From the NCBI GenBank assembly GCA_902702965.1, contig CACRXP010000070.1:1307094-1371093 (forward strand): 64,000 bases of DNA. Reading direction: 5' to 3'. This document shows, piece after piece, positions 10,560-24,038 of the stretch. A program made the translations under genes and the position numbers. Source of the stretch: Spirometra erinaceieuropaei. Taxonomy: Eukaryota; Platyhelminthes; Cestoda; Diphyllobothriidea; Diphyllobothriidae. The notes beneath the pieces were generated by a model. That model was not told where the DNA came from. It did no database searches and was given only the letters and a program-made list of their open reading frames with translations. How positions within the stretch are numbered: the first letter of the stretch is position 1; every line of letters begins with the position of its first letter.

Positions 10560-12830
10560 CGGTGTCATATTGTGGACTGACTGTTAACTGTTAAATGTGT
10601 GTCCAAAAAAATCGCCATGGTTGCCTTTTATAAATGCAATTATAGAACCCTAAGCAGTTCAATCGGTTTCGTCAAGGGTGGAAGTAAGTAAGCATGCCGA
10701 TGTGTTTAAAGTGATAATATGTTTGGGCAGCGTCTAATGCAATGAAGGATTTGATGACAAAGTAACGCCACGGTAACTGAAAGGGGATGTCCAAGGATTC
10801 AGGGTTAGGAGAGGACCGCAGTCGGAAAATACACTGAACTGATTGCTGATTGTTCACAAGGAGATGATTTTCCTGCGACTAAACTGGGACATGGCCAACG
10901 CCATTCATTAAAGACTGTAGATGTGTCCTATTTTGACAGATCGTCCAACAACCACCTAATCAGCATACGTACCCAAAACACACTTGCTTGGGGATCTTAC
11001 ATCATCGGAATGGAGGAAGAGAAGGTGACGGTATAAAATGGAACCTTGAAGAACCCCAAAGTAATTCGGAATAACCAAAGATTTTCGCATGCCCGACTGA
11101 ACAAATTGAATTCGGGAAGTTAAGTAATTGCGACGCCATGAGATAACCCAGTCCGCAGAGCCACACGCCAATGTTTTGGTGCGTAGAGTAGGGCGCGGGA
11201 CGGTATTGAAGGCGGAGATGTCCAGCAGAGCTTATGCGTACTCAAGGCAACATTTATCTAATTTTCCTTGAGTAGAGTGGACCACCGTTGCAACAACAGC
11301 TAAAGTACTGTTTTTTTCCATATGCAAATTGTTAAGGATTGAAATAGCGGAAGAAAATGACGGTATAATATCCAAGACAACAAGCTTAATGTCGCAAAAG
11401 GCCAGGCAATGGAAAGAACAGATTTAGGACCAAGATTAGCGGTATTTAAGGGAAGGGAATGATCCTACCCGTACGACAGACATCAGCAATATTGGCCTCC
11501 ATGGGGGGCATGTTAATAAGGTGCGTTTAAATAGGGGTCATCTGAGAATAACAAGATTTATGGAGAAAAGGTGAGGCATCATCCAGTCCGGCAGCTGTTG
11601 ATCCACGGAAATGTCTATGTTATTTCTCTACTGTTGCCGCAGACACAGAAAGAAAGACACAAGGGGAATGTCGTCTGAAGGAAGATGGGATTCATTGCGA
11701 TCGAACGTGAAATGTTGTCTAAGGCGTCTAAATCAGCATCTACGTGTACCAGTGGGTCACGATGACCTGCGTGACGCTTTGATTCTTCCAAACCTCAGCA
11801 GAGGAAGGGGAAAGTGTGGAGGAAGAAGAGGAAGAAAGCTGATTGACAAACAGGTCACTCAGTCTGCCAATCTTTGTTTTATTAAGATGGTGACGTCCTT
11901 AAGGCTGTCACGCAAGACTATCATGCAAAGGATTTAGTTTTACGACTCAGGAATTTCAGATAAGTTTAAGACATGATAACTGGTCCTACCATTACAGTAT
12001 AAAGAGGAGAGAAAAATGTCAAAGATTTTATTTAAAAACGCTATTAGGTGGTTAGAATCTGATTCAACATTTACTTATGTAAGGAAAGTGGGTACAGTAA
12101 AGGATATAAAAGTCTGAGGCAAGCAGATGTTTTTGTACAGACGTGTCGCGAACCTTAACCCTTCTCTCAGGCTTGGTTAACAGTACACGTTAACAGGTGA
12201 AACAGATTTTAGGATGACGCAATAAAATAGAGTGATCTCAACCTGACAGTAAAGCACAATTTTAACACAAAAGAGGACTCTGGTTGGTCAAAATAAAAGT
12301 AAGATGAACATCAGCGGGAGTACTGATGACGATGAAATCACCAAAGCCTAAAAGTTTGTGGGGACGTAAATTCACTCGACTTGTGTCGCCGCATGAATAA
12401 ATGAGCTGTTTGCAGGACGATATAGAATGCTCTCGCGATCGAAAGTCGATAAACGAGTTAGAGAACCTTCATAGGTTGAGGACGGAAGTAAATACCAACA
12501 AATATAATGACTTTTAAAGTACCAAACGAGTTGGGCTTGAAAAAAACGCGACAAAGTCTGTCAAATCTGCAGAGTAAAAATCTAGGAACGTACAATCTCT
12601 ACACCAGTTTTGGTTAACAAAAATCTCAGCGCCTCCACATCATTCGGAGACAGCAGAAAGACGGAGGAGTAATTAGATGCGAATCAAGGTCATCATTTAA
12701 CCACGTCTCCTGAAGACTACTCACACAGTCACGACCTAGGTTTCTTAAAATCGCGCGCTTTGGTAAAGATTAAATGAAAATCAATCGCCAGGAAGCCTAG
12801 AATTGGCAAGTAGTTCATTAATTGACGCTT
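10560..12830. other. Unassigned DNA
   Basis: Short open frames on both strands (for example 11611-11937 +, 10956-11171 -) are unlike any family I recognise. The minus frame near 11100 has a faint resemblance to a reverse-transcriptase palm (ILYRHLLFLHSDDVRSPS-like order), which may be a very old non-LTR remnant. No supported gene. Confidence 0.3.
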
Positions 12831-12833
12831 TCC

Positions 12834-12970
12834 TGCTAGCACCAGCCCCGCCCGGCTCCGTCAAGCGGCCGGGGACAGAGGGGGCTAGACCTCATATGGG
12901 CGGGGACTAAGGACGGGGCTGTGACGAGGCTTTGGACGCGAGAACTGCACATAGCCCCGTCCTCGGAAAA
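12834..12970 (+). repeat. GC-rich end of the TGCCAGCACC transposon family
   Basis: It starts TGCTAGCACCAGCCCCG and continues with a G-rich segment containing AGAGGGGGCTA. This matches the left ends at 41865 and 42111. It stands out as a GC island in A+T-rich surroundings. The opposite end of this copy was not found. Confidence 0.5.
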
Positions 12971-15585
12971 AAACTCGCAGGAAAACGCCATACTCTCCGT
13001 GAGATTAATCCTACTTTTACGTTACCGGTAATTACCCTTACCTACTTCTGCGTACAATATGGTATACTATTCTACATTGTAACGCGAAACACCCATACCC
13101 CTTACGGGTACTAAATGTAGCCCACCCTTATTTACCATAGTGATTGCGACAACAAATAAACGAATCTCCACGTCTACACGAAGAAAACAATGGACAGCAA
13201 GTATGTGCACGTGGAAGTTTGTTGAACTTGTAAAATAAAAAGGGGTGGAGTATGTACAGGGGACATGTGAGATACAGATCTGTATTGTTCTATCAAATAA
13301 TCGGCAGTGTTTTGTTGACGGAAATCGTCATCCATGATAGGCTCTTGTTAGAACAGAAAACCCACCTACAATAATAATTCAATAATTCTTTTCCCTGTCA
13401 CTTTTGGTAATATTTTTGTTCTAGTAAACGGCTTGTTTGGTGTATCATTTAACTGGTTGTCAGAACCTTTAACCTAAAGAATGAAACAATTACCGGAAAA
13501 AATATTATGCCGAACTACACGGAAAATAAATTTAAAAGGAACTAAAATAATAATAGGGCAGCTGTTTATGGTTATTATCTTTTTTCAGTCAACTTTAAAA
13601 TAATTTGTGGAGCATTTCTGTTATAAATGTGTCAGATAATACTGATATAAATATTTATATCAGTAGTAATATATCAGAAGAAATTATCGGATAAGTTAAC
13701 ATATTTCTAACAGCAAATTAAATATTTACATTTTTATTAGAAATTCTAATCATAGGATAACATATGATATGTCTGCTGCGCTCGTCGGGATCTGACGTCA
13801 GTCTTTGAGTATATCTATGAAGAAATAAGAAATGGGTGGACAACGTACTTCTCCTCATACCTCTTACTAAAGGAGCAGGCTCTGACGATGACAGGCTGTC
13901 TGTAAGTTGAGCCTTTTTGGGCTATCCTCCGCGTCTTATCAAAATTAAGGCCGTTTTGAGCCATCGAAGCCGTCGGTTAGCCTCCAGGAGATGCTATATA
14001 TCACGTTACTTTGGCCACAAACCCATGAATTTGCAACAACGGCCACTGAATTGTCGGAGAGAAATTCTACTACGGCATACATCTGCAAGGATATATGGGC
14101 TATGGAAAATATAGGTACAAATAAAGTCAGTGTACAGTAAACTTGTGTAACAGGGAAATTGAGTAAAATTGGTTGTCAAAATAAAAAGAAACATATTTAC
14201 AAGTCATGTCGCTTAGGGACGCACTGTTTGTGCCGTTCGAAAAACGAAAGGCTTTGATAACTAACAAAGGAGAAGATAAGACGTAAGTGGTAAAAATGTT
14301 CACGCAGTCCTCGAAAGGGCGGTATGGCATTTCGTTAAGAGACACAGATGTCAGTACACACGGTCGTTCGCCAATTAGGAACAACGTCATCAGGCGCCTC
14401 GGTGGACAACACGTAGCCATTGTGAATAATAACGGGCGACCTGCGCGGCAACTGAAACGACTGTGGTACCCCCTCATCGTCGTCAAACAGCACTGAGTTA
14501 GTTGGCAACTGAGGCAAACATTTGTACACCTGTGCCCATACATTACTTGGGTCCTTGATGGTACAGCAAATGGTTTGTAAAAAAGACTCGAAAGGAAAAG
14601 CGGAAAATTTTTCAACACTCTAAAACGACTGAAGTCCTCGTGGAGGTGGACTTAACAATGACCATTATATACTACATCTGCAGCATTGCACAAAATAGGA
14701 AAATCTAAAACAAATACCTAACAACAGACGGCCAACATCGACGAGAGATTTGTGCAAAATTAGATGGGAGAAACAAATGGCAATAAATAAAAGAAGAAAA
14801 TGTACGTAACGTAAGCAGAACTCCTTCAAATCCGTCAGGAAGCATTTTCCACTATACGGGTTTGGCTATTCATCAGCTAGCTGGCCGTCATCTACACCGT
14901 TTAGTAACATACGCACATAACACCTACCAATGCATACTTCTGGCCTAAGGTGCGACATTACGCGTTCAGGTGATTGCTTCGTTGCCAGAGATGACGTAGA
15001 CGAGAGCTGTCGGTCATCGGTGGCGCCATTTTACGCCATCTTTGCGTGCTGATTCAGCATGTGCAATAGTTCCGTTCCATAGTTGCTTAAAATTGGCATG
15101 TAAATACCATCAACAATCATTACACAGACATACACTACACACAATCAGTCTGGTTTTGTGCCACCCTTGAAGTGGATTCTAGAGAGTAAAACAAAATTTT
15201 GACTTATTCAAATGACATATTGCATAACATAGAGGCATGCAAAAAGGAAATGGATAACGCATTGCAGTTTGACAAAAATGAGCTACAGCCTAGATGGTTA
15301 GTTTTGAACGAAGGTTAACCGATCAGAACTGTGAGTGTGCATAATGGTAACCTCTGTGTATGCAGACTGACCAACCTGTAATTCATGCGTCTGAATGTAT
15401 TTAAGCGCCAAGGCCACTCTAGATAAAACAACCTTTGTGAATCAGAAAAAAAATTATTAAAAAGTGTATCATACAGAGTAATTTGAAATACTTACGAGCC
15501 TTCGTCTACGCCAGTTACACAACATGCTGACTCATAATCGTTCCAGTTGAAAAATCTGCGAAGCAACACCAACGCAAGAGTCTAA
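12971..15585. other. Unassigned A+T-rich DNA
   Basis: A 163-codon minus-strand frame (14127-14618) overlaps open frames on the other strand (14287-14496) and in another minus-strand frame (14335-14529). None has a domain I can name, and the long frame is Cys/Ser-rich in a way typical of antisense frames. Treat as unannotated. Confidence 0.3.
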
Positions 15586-15589
15586 CATC

Positions 15590-16130
15590 GAATTATTGGG
15601 AAGTTGTTTTGGCAGTTTCTACGGCTGCTTGTAAATCGCCACAGCATGTGAGATCAGGAGGTGATTCCTGTTTACAATCCTAACGTTGGATTCGCGATTT
15701 AACCACGTGCTGCTCCAGGAAAGATATCAAGTTTGCTCTTAAGCATTTGGAGCACGCCCTGCGTTTTAGCTCCATAAACTTTTGTTATCCGAGTAGCGAA
15801 GAGGAACGCCCACACCATATAAGCAAACAATTGAATGGTTTGCCAGTTCTTTTTACATTCTCTATCTTGGCTGGGTTATTTTTGCAGTGCCAGGCAGAAG
15901 AAACTAATATCTGTTTACGAAAATAAGCACAAGAGTATGACTGCACACGCGGGACATCAAGTTTCTAATTTAGATGTCTACCTTGTTAGGTCTCATTCAC
16001 TCCCAATTCCAGATGCTCAAAAATTCCGACTAAACGTGAAATCATTTCAAATGAATATGTCAGCACACAGGGGAAATCGAAAATACACTCGATTGTTAAA
16101 CCTACTCAAAATTTACTCGCGTAATTTTAC
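15590..16130 (+). repeat. Dispersed repeat A, copy 2
   Basis: Same order of blocks as 1870-2620: GGAAGTTGTTTTGGCAGTTT near 15600, AAAGATATCAAGTTTGCTCT near 15720, then the TTACTCGCGTA block near 16110. Copy 2 is shorter through internal deletions. Confidence 0.5.
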
Positions 16131-16384
16131 AATATTTCTATTTAGTCAATCCCGAAAACATTCTCCTTGAGACTACCTTGTCTTTCATTACGCACAAACA
16201 CAGTTTTGTAGAACCCGAATTCAAAGAAATTAACCAACTTCCTTTAATATTACATTTGGCTGAAATTAGAGCAGCCATATCAGCAAAATGGTACCTTCGC
16301 TTCCCTGAATTCGCCCCAAGGCACAACAGAACGAGCATGTTCTGTAAACTGATCGGTGAGCGCGCATCTGTCATAATATATATA

Positions 16385-17378
16385 CAGTGAGTGGCCTATC
16401 TCATGAAATGTTGGCTGAAATTCTGAAATGCGTTTTCGATTAGGAAGGATTACTTGGTCGCGGTTGTGATACTGATTATCTTAAGGCTACTCTTATAACA
16501 TTTTGGATTTGGCAGGATGTCTGCTTTTATATGCACTTCTTTCCACTCTCCTGTAGAAAGCGTGCTTGGTAAAACAATGACTACTTAAGTAGCATGCATT
16601 TTTTCCATTGATTTTCGATGGTCTTGGAAATTCAAATATATTTTATAGAAACAAGAAACAAAAATATGCTTTCTTTTAGTCAATCAATAGAGAATCACGT
16701 CTTTTCTATATTTTATACTTAAGAAAGGAGTATAATTAGGTTTTAAAAAAGGTTCTTATTATGATACTTTTTAAGACCAAGATATGTCCATTCACATAGC
16801 ATCGTACCTGCCCGTTTACTACTGCTCCTCATGAAATGTGCAACATGGTCCGCATCCATTGCAAAATTGTATGGACTCTGTATGATATCTCTTTAATGAC
16901 ATAGAAAAATATGGGATTTTCTCTATGTGGAACGCATGATCCTTATATAGTGTAATCACTAAGCGCTAATGCAACGAATGATAAGGCTCCAATTTTTCGT
17001 TAATTAGAAAACTTTTTAAAACCCAATTATACTCCTTCCTTAAGTATAAAATATAAAGAAGACGTGATTCTCTATTGATTGACTAAAAGAAAGCATATTT
17101 TTGTTTCTGGTTTCTATATAATGCATTTGAATTTCCAAGACCATCGAAAATTAAGGGGAAAAATGCATGCTACATTAGTAGTAATATTTTTACCAAGCAC
17201 GCTTTCTACAGGAGATTGAAAAGAAGTGCATTTAAAGGCCGACATCCTGCCAAGTCCAAAATGTTATAAGAGTAGGCCTTTAGATAATCAGTATCACAAC
17301 CGCGACCAAGTAATCCTTCCTAATCGAAAACGCATTTCAGAATTTCAGCCAACATTTCATGAGATAGGTCACGCACTG
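16385..17378. mobile_element. Long-TIR foldback element, TA target (copy 2)
   Basis: The arms at each end are reverse complements: the start CAGTGAGTGGCCTATCTCAT at 16385 pairs with the end ATGAGATAGGTCACGCACTG finishing at 17378. TA flanks both ends (16383-16384 and 17379-17380). The sequence is a distinct subfamily from 3266-4260 but shares the central motifs. No transposase is present. Confidence 0.75.
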
Positions 17379-17398
17379 TATATATATATATATATTCA
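17379..17398. repeat. (TA)n microsatellite
   Basis: About nine TA units lie directly at the right end of the foldback element. They may have grown from the TA target duplication. Confidence 0.8.
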
Positions 17399-17511
17399 AT
17401 CAGGAAAAGGCGCACACCGATCAATTGGCCTTACGAAACAAACAAGCTCCGTATGGGTGGCAAATGTCACGAACAGGCAGCCAATTTCCAGGCCGAAGTC
17501 GGCCAAGTCAT
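17393..17511 (+). repeat. Dispersed repeat B, copy 1
   Basis: It matches 62505-62621 closely: CAATCAGGAAAAGGCGCACA, then AAACAAGCTCCGTATG, CACGAACAGGCA and the short palindrome GGCCGAAGTCGGCC. At 62.5 kb the same sequence forms one end of a 33-bp inverted-repeat pair. Here only the left end is seen. Confidence 0.65.
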
Positions 17512-17519
17512 AATGTGAC

Positions 17520-20500
17520 GCTTTTTTGAAAAAACGAACGAGACGGTAAGTTGAAATTTCATTTGTCCTCAAATATCACATTAAGTTTTTTGTCCATGAG
17601 AATACAGTGAAGTATAAATACAATTAGCACGTTAAAGTCCCGCTAAATTGAACCGTCATCATAACTGTCTGAAAGGAGATTAGACTGGTAGATTTTCGAC
17701 GCACGAAGATTTTACTGGATGTTTTTCTGAAGCTTCTCGGTAAGAAGTGTATTTCGTATATTTTAGTTTATTATTAAACTTCCAGCTTAACATGTATCCG
17801 CACTTGCCTCTGTCATGTGCAACAGTGATCAGCGATGAAAGTTTGCAGCCATTCAAACTACAGCATGTCCGCAACGCCCTCAACTGATGGTTCCGAAGCA
17901 TCAATAATAGTTACGTCTAGTTCGGTTTAATAGTCTGAGATATTTACTTAGAAATCTGTGACCGAACATATTTTAAATATACTTCTTTCTTTCAGATGGC
18001 CACTGATCCAAGTCAAACAAGTAGTTTTCGCAATATACTTGAGCAAGTAATATAAGAACATCTGCACCAAGTCAAAAGTGGCACTGCGAGTTAGACGTCT
18101 GACATTGATACCTTTACTCAGACTCAAGTCAGATGAGTAAAATTCAACGACTGAAAGTTCGATGTTTTGTACCAGGAGTTATTTAATTTCCGCTAGAAGG
18201 AGGGAGTGATCTTTGTTTATACATATAAGTGTTTTACCTAAATTTTCTCAAAAAATACGTCGAGCAGCCACTAGCATTCCTCCACAATGTGCATATTCAT
18301 TCGAGTCAGCGGCAATATTGAGTGATTTTCGAATAAAAATAAGCCATTCCTGCCATCTGAAGGTTCTGTACGAACACTTTCGACAAATAGATTTACAAGT
18401 TTTATTTTCGGGACTCGGTTCCTAATTGATCATGAGGTCTTTGGTGGTTAGCATGTGTTTAAGATAATAAAGACTAGTCATGAATGAGCTCTGGGTGAAA
18501 GAACCTCGTTTCATACGTTCGAGACTTCATACGCCTGCTGACGATAACACATTGACTATATAATACGTAGTTGACTGCAATTCTACTTATAGCAGGTACT
18601 TCCAGTCGACAAGAGAGAGAATTTGTATGTTAAAGAGGTACGCGTACAATATTCTCAGATGAAAGTAGCATGAGTACGCATGCAGTTGGCCAAAAAGAAC
18701 GATAAGAAAACTGCGAATCTAAAGGTACGAGTGGCCAAAAGCAAGACGATCACCAATAATTTACATACGGCTCTGTTAAAGGTGTTTGATTACCGCCCAT
18801 ATTTCTGCAATCAACTGGCTTACTGCCGGAAAGAAATGAATGGACCAGAAGACAACGCCGTCGTAGGAGAAAATGGTGCAACCTACGGACATTCACTCGT
18901 ACCACAGTCTGTGACGTCAGTGATAAGACAAACCATCAAAATTAGGATTGGACGTCCGCAATCTTCTTCCCGAACGCAACAATCCAACACAGCCTGCTCG
19001 TACCACGCGAATGACGCCAATAAACTACCCTACTTCAAATGGCACCCTGCTGTACGAAGACGACTTCCGGAGGTGTAGAATATTACGGAAAATGGCAAGT
19101 AATAAATTGTACGATGATTCGCGGAGCACATTGATAAAATATGCCAGTGAGCACTGTAGAGACATACTCATTAGGCGACGATATTGCAATTCAATCCGAC
19201 CGCACGATGCAATGAGCAAACCATCGTGGAGAATAAATGAGTTAGAATTCGGCGAAAATTGTCGACGCATGTGCAACTCAAATTTCAGTTTGATGACTCA
19301 CAAGACATATGAGCCATTACTTTTCAAACAGAAGCTGTCTAATGTGTGTCATCTGAGAAAGAGGATTTGGGAGTGAAGCTTGGAACAGCAGTCGTCGATC
19401 TACCATAACTGATTATTGTCTGAACAGAACCTGGCGTACCAGTGCACAACTCAACAGATTTTTATAACGTGCATTGGCAGACATTTAGCTGGAAAAGAAT
19501 TCCGAATTAAATCTCCTACTGCCTTAAGCATTGTTCAGTATGCACTCAGGATGCCTGAGGACACTTGCATCTTTCCAGAAAGAAATTTATTATGTGTATT
19601 TCCTCTGGGGTTTTTGAATTTCGACTTCCGATAAACATTCAATATAGCCAAGCATTTTATGATCGTTTTGCCAGGTTGGAATATGAGTAAATTTGCATTC
19701 ATTTCTGCGTTTGCAAGATCAGTTTCTAGATAGTATTTGATAAAGCCGAGAATTTAAAATTTTTCTGCCATTGTGCTACTAAAGAAAAATACACAACTTC
19801 TCCGGAATGACTTGGGATTCGAACAGCTCGCTTGTCGGTTTATAAGCATAAACCGGATTTCGGTCAAATTTAATCGTAGTGGAACATCGGCGTTTTGGCG
19901 GTTTTACAGAATGGACTGTTACTTCTTACATTCCAGTTTCAGAAGTGGTTTTATCTTCAACGAAATTTCTTAAATTGTCATTCGTAAACTTGCCGTGGTC
20001 TTGACTTAACCGTCGCGCATTATCAGTCCTTCGGATAAGTGTACAGTATAAGGGTTCCAAACGATTAAGCCGAGTTAAGCTATTACATTTCAACTAAATA
20101 ATCCTTCGATCTTTATTCCTACATTCAATCATAACAGATCCATCCACGTCAAAACACGTAGCTAATTAAGATTTGTTGATGCACGCAGTCAATCTGTGCG
20201 TTCTGACTGGCGAGAGGTACAGACTGTTTTCCAGCTCTCACATCACTAAATGCGGAAAGAAATCATTGGTTTAATTTACACAGCATAAATATTTCCATGG
20301 CTGTTGAGAAAAGCTGTGTATGAGAAAATAAATGTCTAACGCCTGTTTTTTGTGTAAGCCAATGATGTTACATGATGGGTGGCAAAAACAAGTTTCCTCG
20401 TAATATAAAAGTGTGTGCAGTCTGAATAGCATTTACTTCTGAGAACATGCAGACGAAAGCTTTCCTTCTTATCCTCAGTTTGGTGGCAATGTCGTTCCAC

Positions 20501-21103
20501 TTTCACATGAGGTACGTGCATGCCTAATGTGCTTTCACGAAAATTGACCCTGCTATAGTAACGCAAACATGTTTCGTTTGTGATTTTATGGAATATCTAA
20601 CAGGCGGACAGATACGGTTCTTTTAATTTTGATGTAAATATTCGTAGAAATAGTCCTTATAACAGAAAAATGTCAACTGTTAATATTTTTTTGAATAAAA
20701 TCCCTACCTTATAAGCAAAATGTGGAACCTCCTCAGTAGATCCATATGCAAGATGTTCTGGCTTACAAAATAAGTGAGCAGCGTAAATTGATCTTCTTTC
20801 TACGAGAATGTTCTCTGAAAATACGAAAATTTGACAACCAACTGCATTCAAATTAAAAACAATATATTATATTAACCGTTCGAATGCTAAGTCAATACTT
20901 AACATCACTCTTGGAAAACGACAAACTTGAAGACATCATAGAGTATTTCTTACATTGCCCGAAGAAGTACTCCATAATTCCCCAGAAAATGACGGTTTAA
21001 TAAAGGCAAACGAACTTCAAACAACGCCGTTTTATGTTATAATTAATGAATTAGTGATAATGATTGTTAGACAAAGTGTCACAGCAGTAACGTTATCTTG
21101 CAG
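17520..21103. other. Unassigned A+T-rich DNA
   Basis: Overlapping frames at 18680-19078 and 18948-19376 (+) are the longest but have no recognisable domain. No element shared with the rest of the window was noticed. A frame running from about 20931 into the exon at 21104 could extend that exon upstream. Confidence 0.3.
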
Positions 21104-21200
21104 TAGAGGAAACTCATTGTGTACTTGGAGCCAACGAATAATTCCGAAGAATGCCACTGGAGACATAACGTTGGAGGTACCGATAGTGGAAAGTTATGAG
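21104..21200 (+). CDS. Candidate exon A of an extracellular-type gene
   Basis: The acceptor is a CGTTATCTTGCAG-type site ending at 21103. The donor GTGAGT begins at 21201. The frame ends in phase 0 and encodes a segment with two cysteines, an NAT glycosylation sequon and the residues GDITLEVPIVESYE. The frame is also open upstream to about 20931, so a longer exon is possible. Exon B continues in phase 0. I do not recognise the family. Confidence 0.4.
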
Positions 21201-21321
21201 GTGAGTTGGATATTTTTGTATTATGATTTGCCACGACATTTGTCTGATAATGCAAATTACACGTGACACTTTGGACAACTGTTTCATAAGTGATTCCATA
21301 GTCTGCTTGTGTATCTTAAAG

Positions 21322-21418
21322 GAAGGATATATTGGAAATGAAAAATTCTGGACATATATATGGGCGAAAGGATGGTGTTCGTACAGTGAAGGATACTTCC
21401 GTTGTCCCTACACTCGAC
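21322..21418 (+). CDS. Candidate exon B of the same gene
   Basis: It starts after CTTAAAG in phase 0, matching exon A, and encodes EGYIGNEKFWTYIWAKGWCS followed by a short Cys-containing end. The donor (GTACGA) is weak. The exon ends in phase 1, which fits the start of exon C. If the donor is not used, the frame stops at about 21441. Confidence 0.38.
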
Positions 21419-21852
21419 GTACGATTACTTTTAATCTTTAAATCCTATAAACAACTGCCCTTCTTTGAAAATCTCCTTTTACGTCTTAACCTTTATTGAT
21501 TCGCATCAGAAGCAGTGGACTAAGAAAATATACATTTTTTCAAATTTTATATCGCATGCACTTTCTCCGCGAACGTCACGGTGGCCTGCATTCAGACAGA
21601 CAATCTCTGCGCTAAACTTTCCTTTTAGATGATGATTATTATTCGACAAGCCTAACTGTACCGAGCGTTGAGAAAATTTCCTATGCCGTGCTAGCAAGCG
21701 AATATCCAATTTCCATTCATAAAGCTGAGGATGAGAGTATCCGTACGTTTACCTATGCCACACCCCGTCAAAGTCCTTCTTCCCTGAAAATCCTGTACGT
21801 TTTCTCAAACAAAAATTGACCTTCAATTTCTAACCAAAACATTCCATTTTAG

Positions 21853-21956
21853 CTGGCTTTTATGTGAAAGAGGGCACAAGGCTCGATATCTGTGCAAACA
21901 GCAAAACGGTCTACCTAAACTTTACCCTCAATGGCCAAGTATCGGACTTAGACAAT
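21853..21956 (+). CDS. Candidate exon C of the same gene
   Basis: The acceptor is CATTTTAG at 21852 and the donor GTGAGA is at 21957. In the phase supplied by exon B it encodes GFYVKEGTRLDICANSKTVY followed by an NFT sequon, and ends in phase 0. A second frame is also open across this exon, so the reading rests on phase agreement with its neighbours. Confidence 0.4.
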
Positions 21957-22044
21957 GTGAGACAGGCTTAAATGTACTTTAGCCTAACTCATTAGATTTC
22001 AATGTCAAATATTCACCTAATTATTGTTTGCATTTAAAGATTAG

Positions 22045-22115
22045 GTGTTACAGGTCTGGGCGGCTTCTCTGCTTGGGATTGCGATCCATTCACCTAATAC
22101 GACTGAGCAGATGTT
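22045..22115 (+). CDS. Candidate exon D of the same gene
   Basis: It starts after TTTAAAGATTAG in phase 0, agreeing with exon C, and has a good donor GTAAGT at 22116. It encodes VLQVWAASLLGIAIHSPNTT and ends in phase 2. Three successive phase agreements (A to B, B to C, C to D) are the main support for the gene. Confidence 0.4.
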
Positions 22116-22676
22116 GTAAGTGACTTCTCCACTGAAGACTTGTTATCCTCATGCACCGCAAATATCAAAAGTTGTTGTTAAGTTCATTATTAAAATTACA
22201 TTTGCTATTCATTCATCAGCACTGGCATGAAAAAAGGGAAGAATAACTTCCATTAAAAAAATATTTATACCAAATTAATGCATCATTGTGTAAGACTGAT
22301 GCATGATGAAAGCCTCAGAAAATGGTCACGAATCATACACGACCAGCCGAGATCTGAGGTTTTCACTTCATTTAAATAATGAAGGGGCAAATAATTAGTT
22401 AAGACAGTTACATGCAAACTCCCATTTCCGTAATTCTTTCACTTTGGCATCTGTTTAAGAGCGTTGAGCAACCTTGGTGAAACTGTTTCTTTACAGTTTG
22501 CTACTTAAGTAGTTACGCCCGATCCCCTAGTGTTTAAACATCCGGAGATTTTACTACCACATTAGTATAAAACAAATGCGATTACAAACCTTTGCTTAAT
22601 CTTACATAAGTTTCCTCTGCTAAGATATTATGCTTTAAACATATATCGAAGCATTTTATCTTCTTTTACCATTTAG

Positions 22677-22808
22677 ACTACGAAATGCATGAGGGTCGTG
22701 TAACAGTTCTAATGGGCGTCGGTTATATTAATGTGTCAAAAGAATACCTCTACTGTCATTTAAACAAAGCAAAGACAATGACAATGACCTACATCATCGA
22801 CTGGAGAG
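22677..22808 (+). CDS. Candidate exon E of the same or a related gene
   Basis: A strong acceptor (TTATCTTCTTTTACCATTTAG) and a GT at 22809 bound a 132-nt exon with phase 1 at both ends. It encodes YEMHEGRVTVLMGVGYINVS and then a Cys-containing segment ending YIIDWR. The phase does not fit exon D directly, so a small exon in between would be needed. Confidence 0.35.
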
Positions 22809-22809
22809 G

Positions 22810-24035
22810 TTGGTTTCTTTTACATTTTGACATTACTTCAATACAAGTGGACTCTTTCGCACATGAGCTATAGGTATTAGCAACTACCTAATATGTAGAG
22901 AGTGTATTATTGACAGCCAAATATTAAATACCTATCTTTCGACTCTTCGTTAAGGCAGGGCGTTTATGAATTACGCCTCAAGGCAGGCATACTTGTGTCT
23001 AGAAAATTGCTCAGCGATAATGTTTAAAATGCTGCCTAACCAAGTTCATCTTGTATTGAATTCACCTAAGATGGTAACGGAACTGAAAGTGCAGTAATTG
23101 CATTCTACTCCACAAATACTTAGTCATTGACGATCGACATAAAAACTAACATTTCAGTGCATAAACACGAATATTTTGGATGTGTCAATTTTGGAAATAA
23201 AGGTTGACCTGTATTTATCCTTCTAGATGCAGAACGCGCCAAATTGAATAATCACTGAGTGTTCCTCGTGTGGAATGCGTGTTACGGGTGGTGGGTACAA
23301 TTATCAAAGAAAGGAACCCCATTGAGACTGCGATATCTCATTTGCGTTCTTGCTTAATGTGTGTTTTATGCATTGTGCTCTTTGAAAAACCATGTCAACA
23401 ACTAATTGCATCTTTGGTGTTATAAAAGCATGTGCAAACTTCAAATACGATTCGTTCGTTAACATTTTCAGAAAAGAATTCCGGACACAGTGGGTGGATT
23501 CAAGTGTAGAATCGTTCGGCAAATCGTTATGATTAATTCTCTATCCCACATTGCTAGAGTACTCGGGAGTCATATAGTATAGTATAGTGGAAAATCGAAA
23601 ATTCGAGTGAGCATCAAGGGTTTCGTCAAATACATTAACAAGCGCAGTCAAAAAGCACGTGCGTTGGTTCTGTTGATGTGTCAAACTTTCTACTTAGGAA
23701 GATTTGAATGTCAGTATACATTCACTTAATATTTGTGATACACCGTGGGTCTCCTGTTAACGGCTGAGTATGAAGACATCCTCAAACATCGGTTGTCAGG
23801 AGAGAGTCATTCACAGGTGGAAAGAAATGTGAAATTCTGTTATCCTTTGTGTCTCTGATACGCACACATTGTTTTCTGACGGGGTAGTAATGAAGATCGA
23901 ATGGTTCACTGGTCTTTCCTTCCCCTCGCCGATTTTAACAGGCTGACCCATAGGAAAGACCGAGGCGTGCAAATTTAATGCTTACGAATAAACGGCAATC
24001 AAAGGGAATTGGCGACAAATCAAATAATAGATAGA
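22810..24035. other. Unassigned DNA
   Basis: No further exon, repeat or RNA gene could be supported. If the 21-22.8 kb gene continues, its next exon was not recognised here. Confidence 0.3.
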
Positions 24036-24038
24036 CCA

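Noticed and set aside
14127..14618. 163-codon minus-strand frame
   Set aside because: Open frames overlap on both strands, the composition is Cys/Ser-rich without a family, and no splice pairing supports it.
18680..19376. Two overlapping plus-strand frames of 132 and 142 codons
   Set aside because: They conflict with each other, neither has a recognisable motif, and neither has convincing start or splice context.
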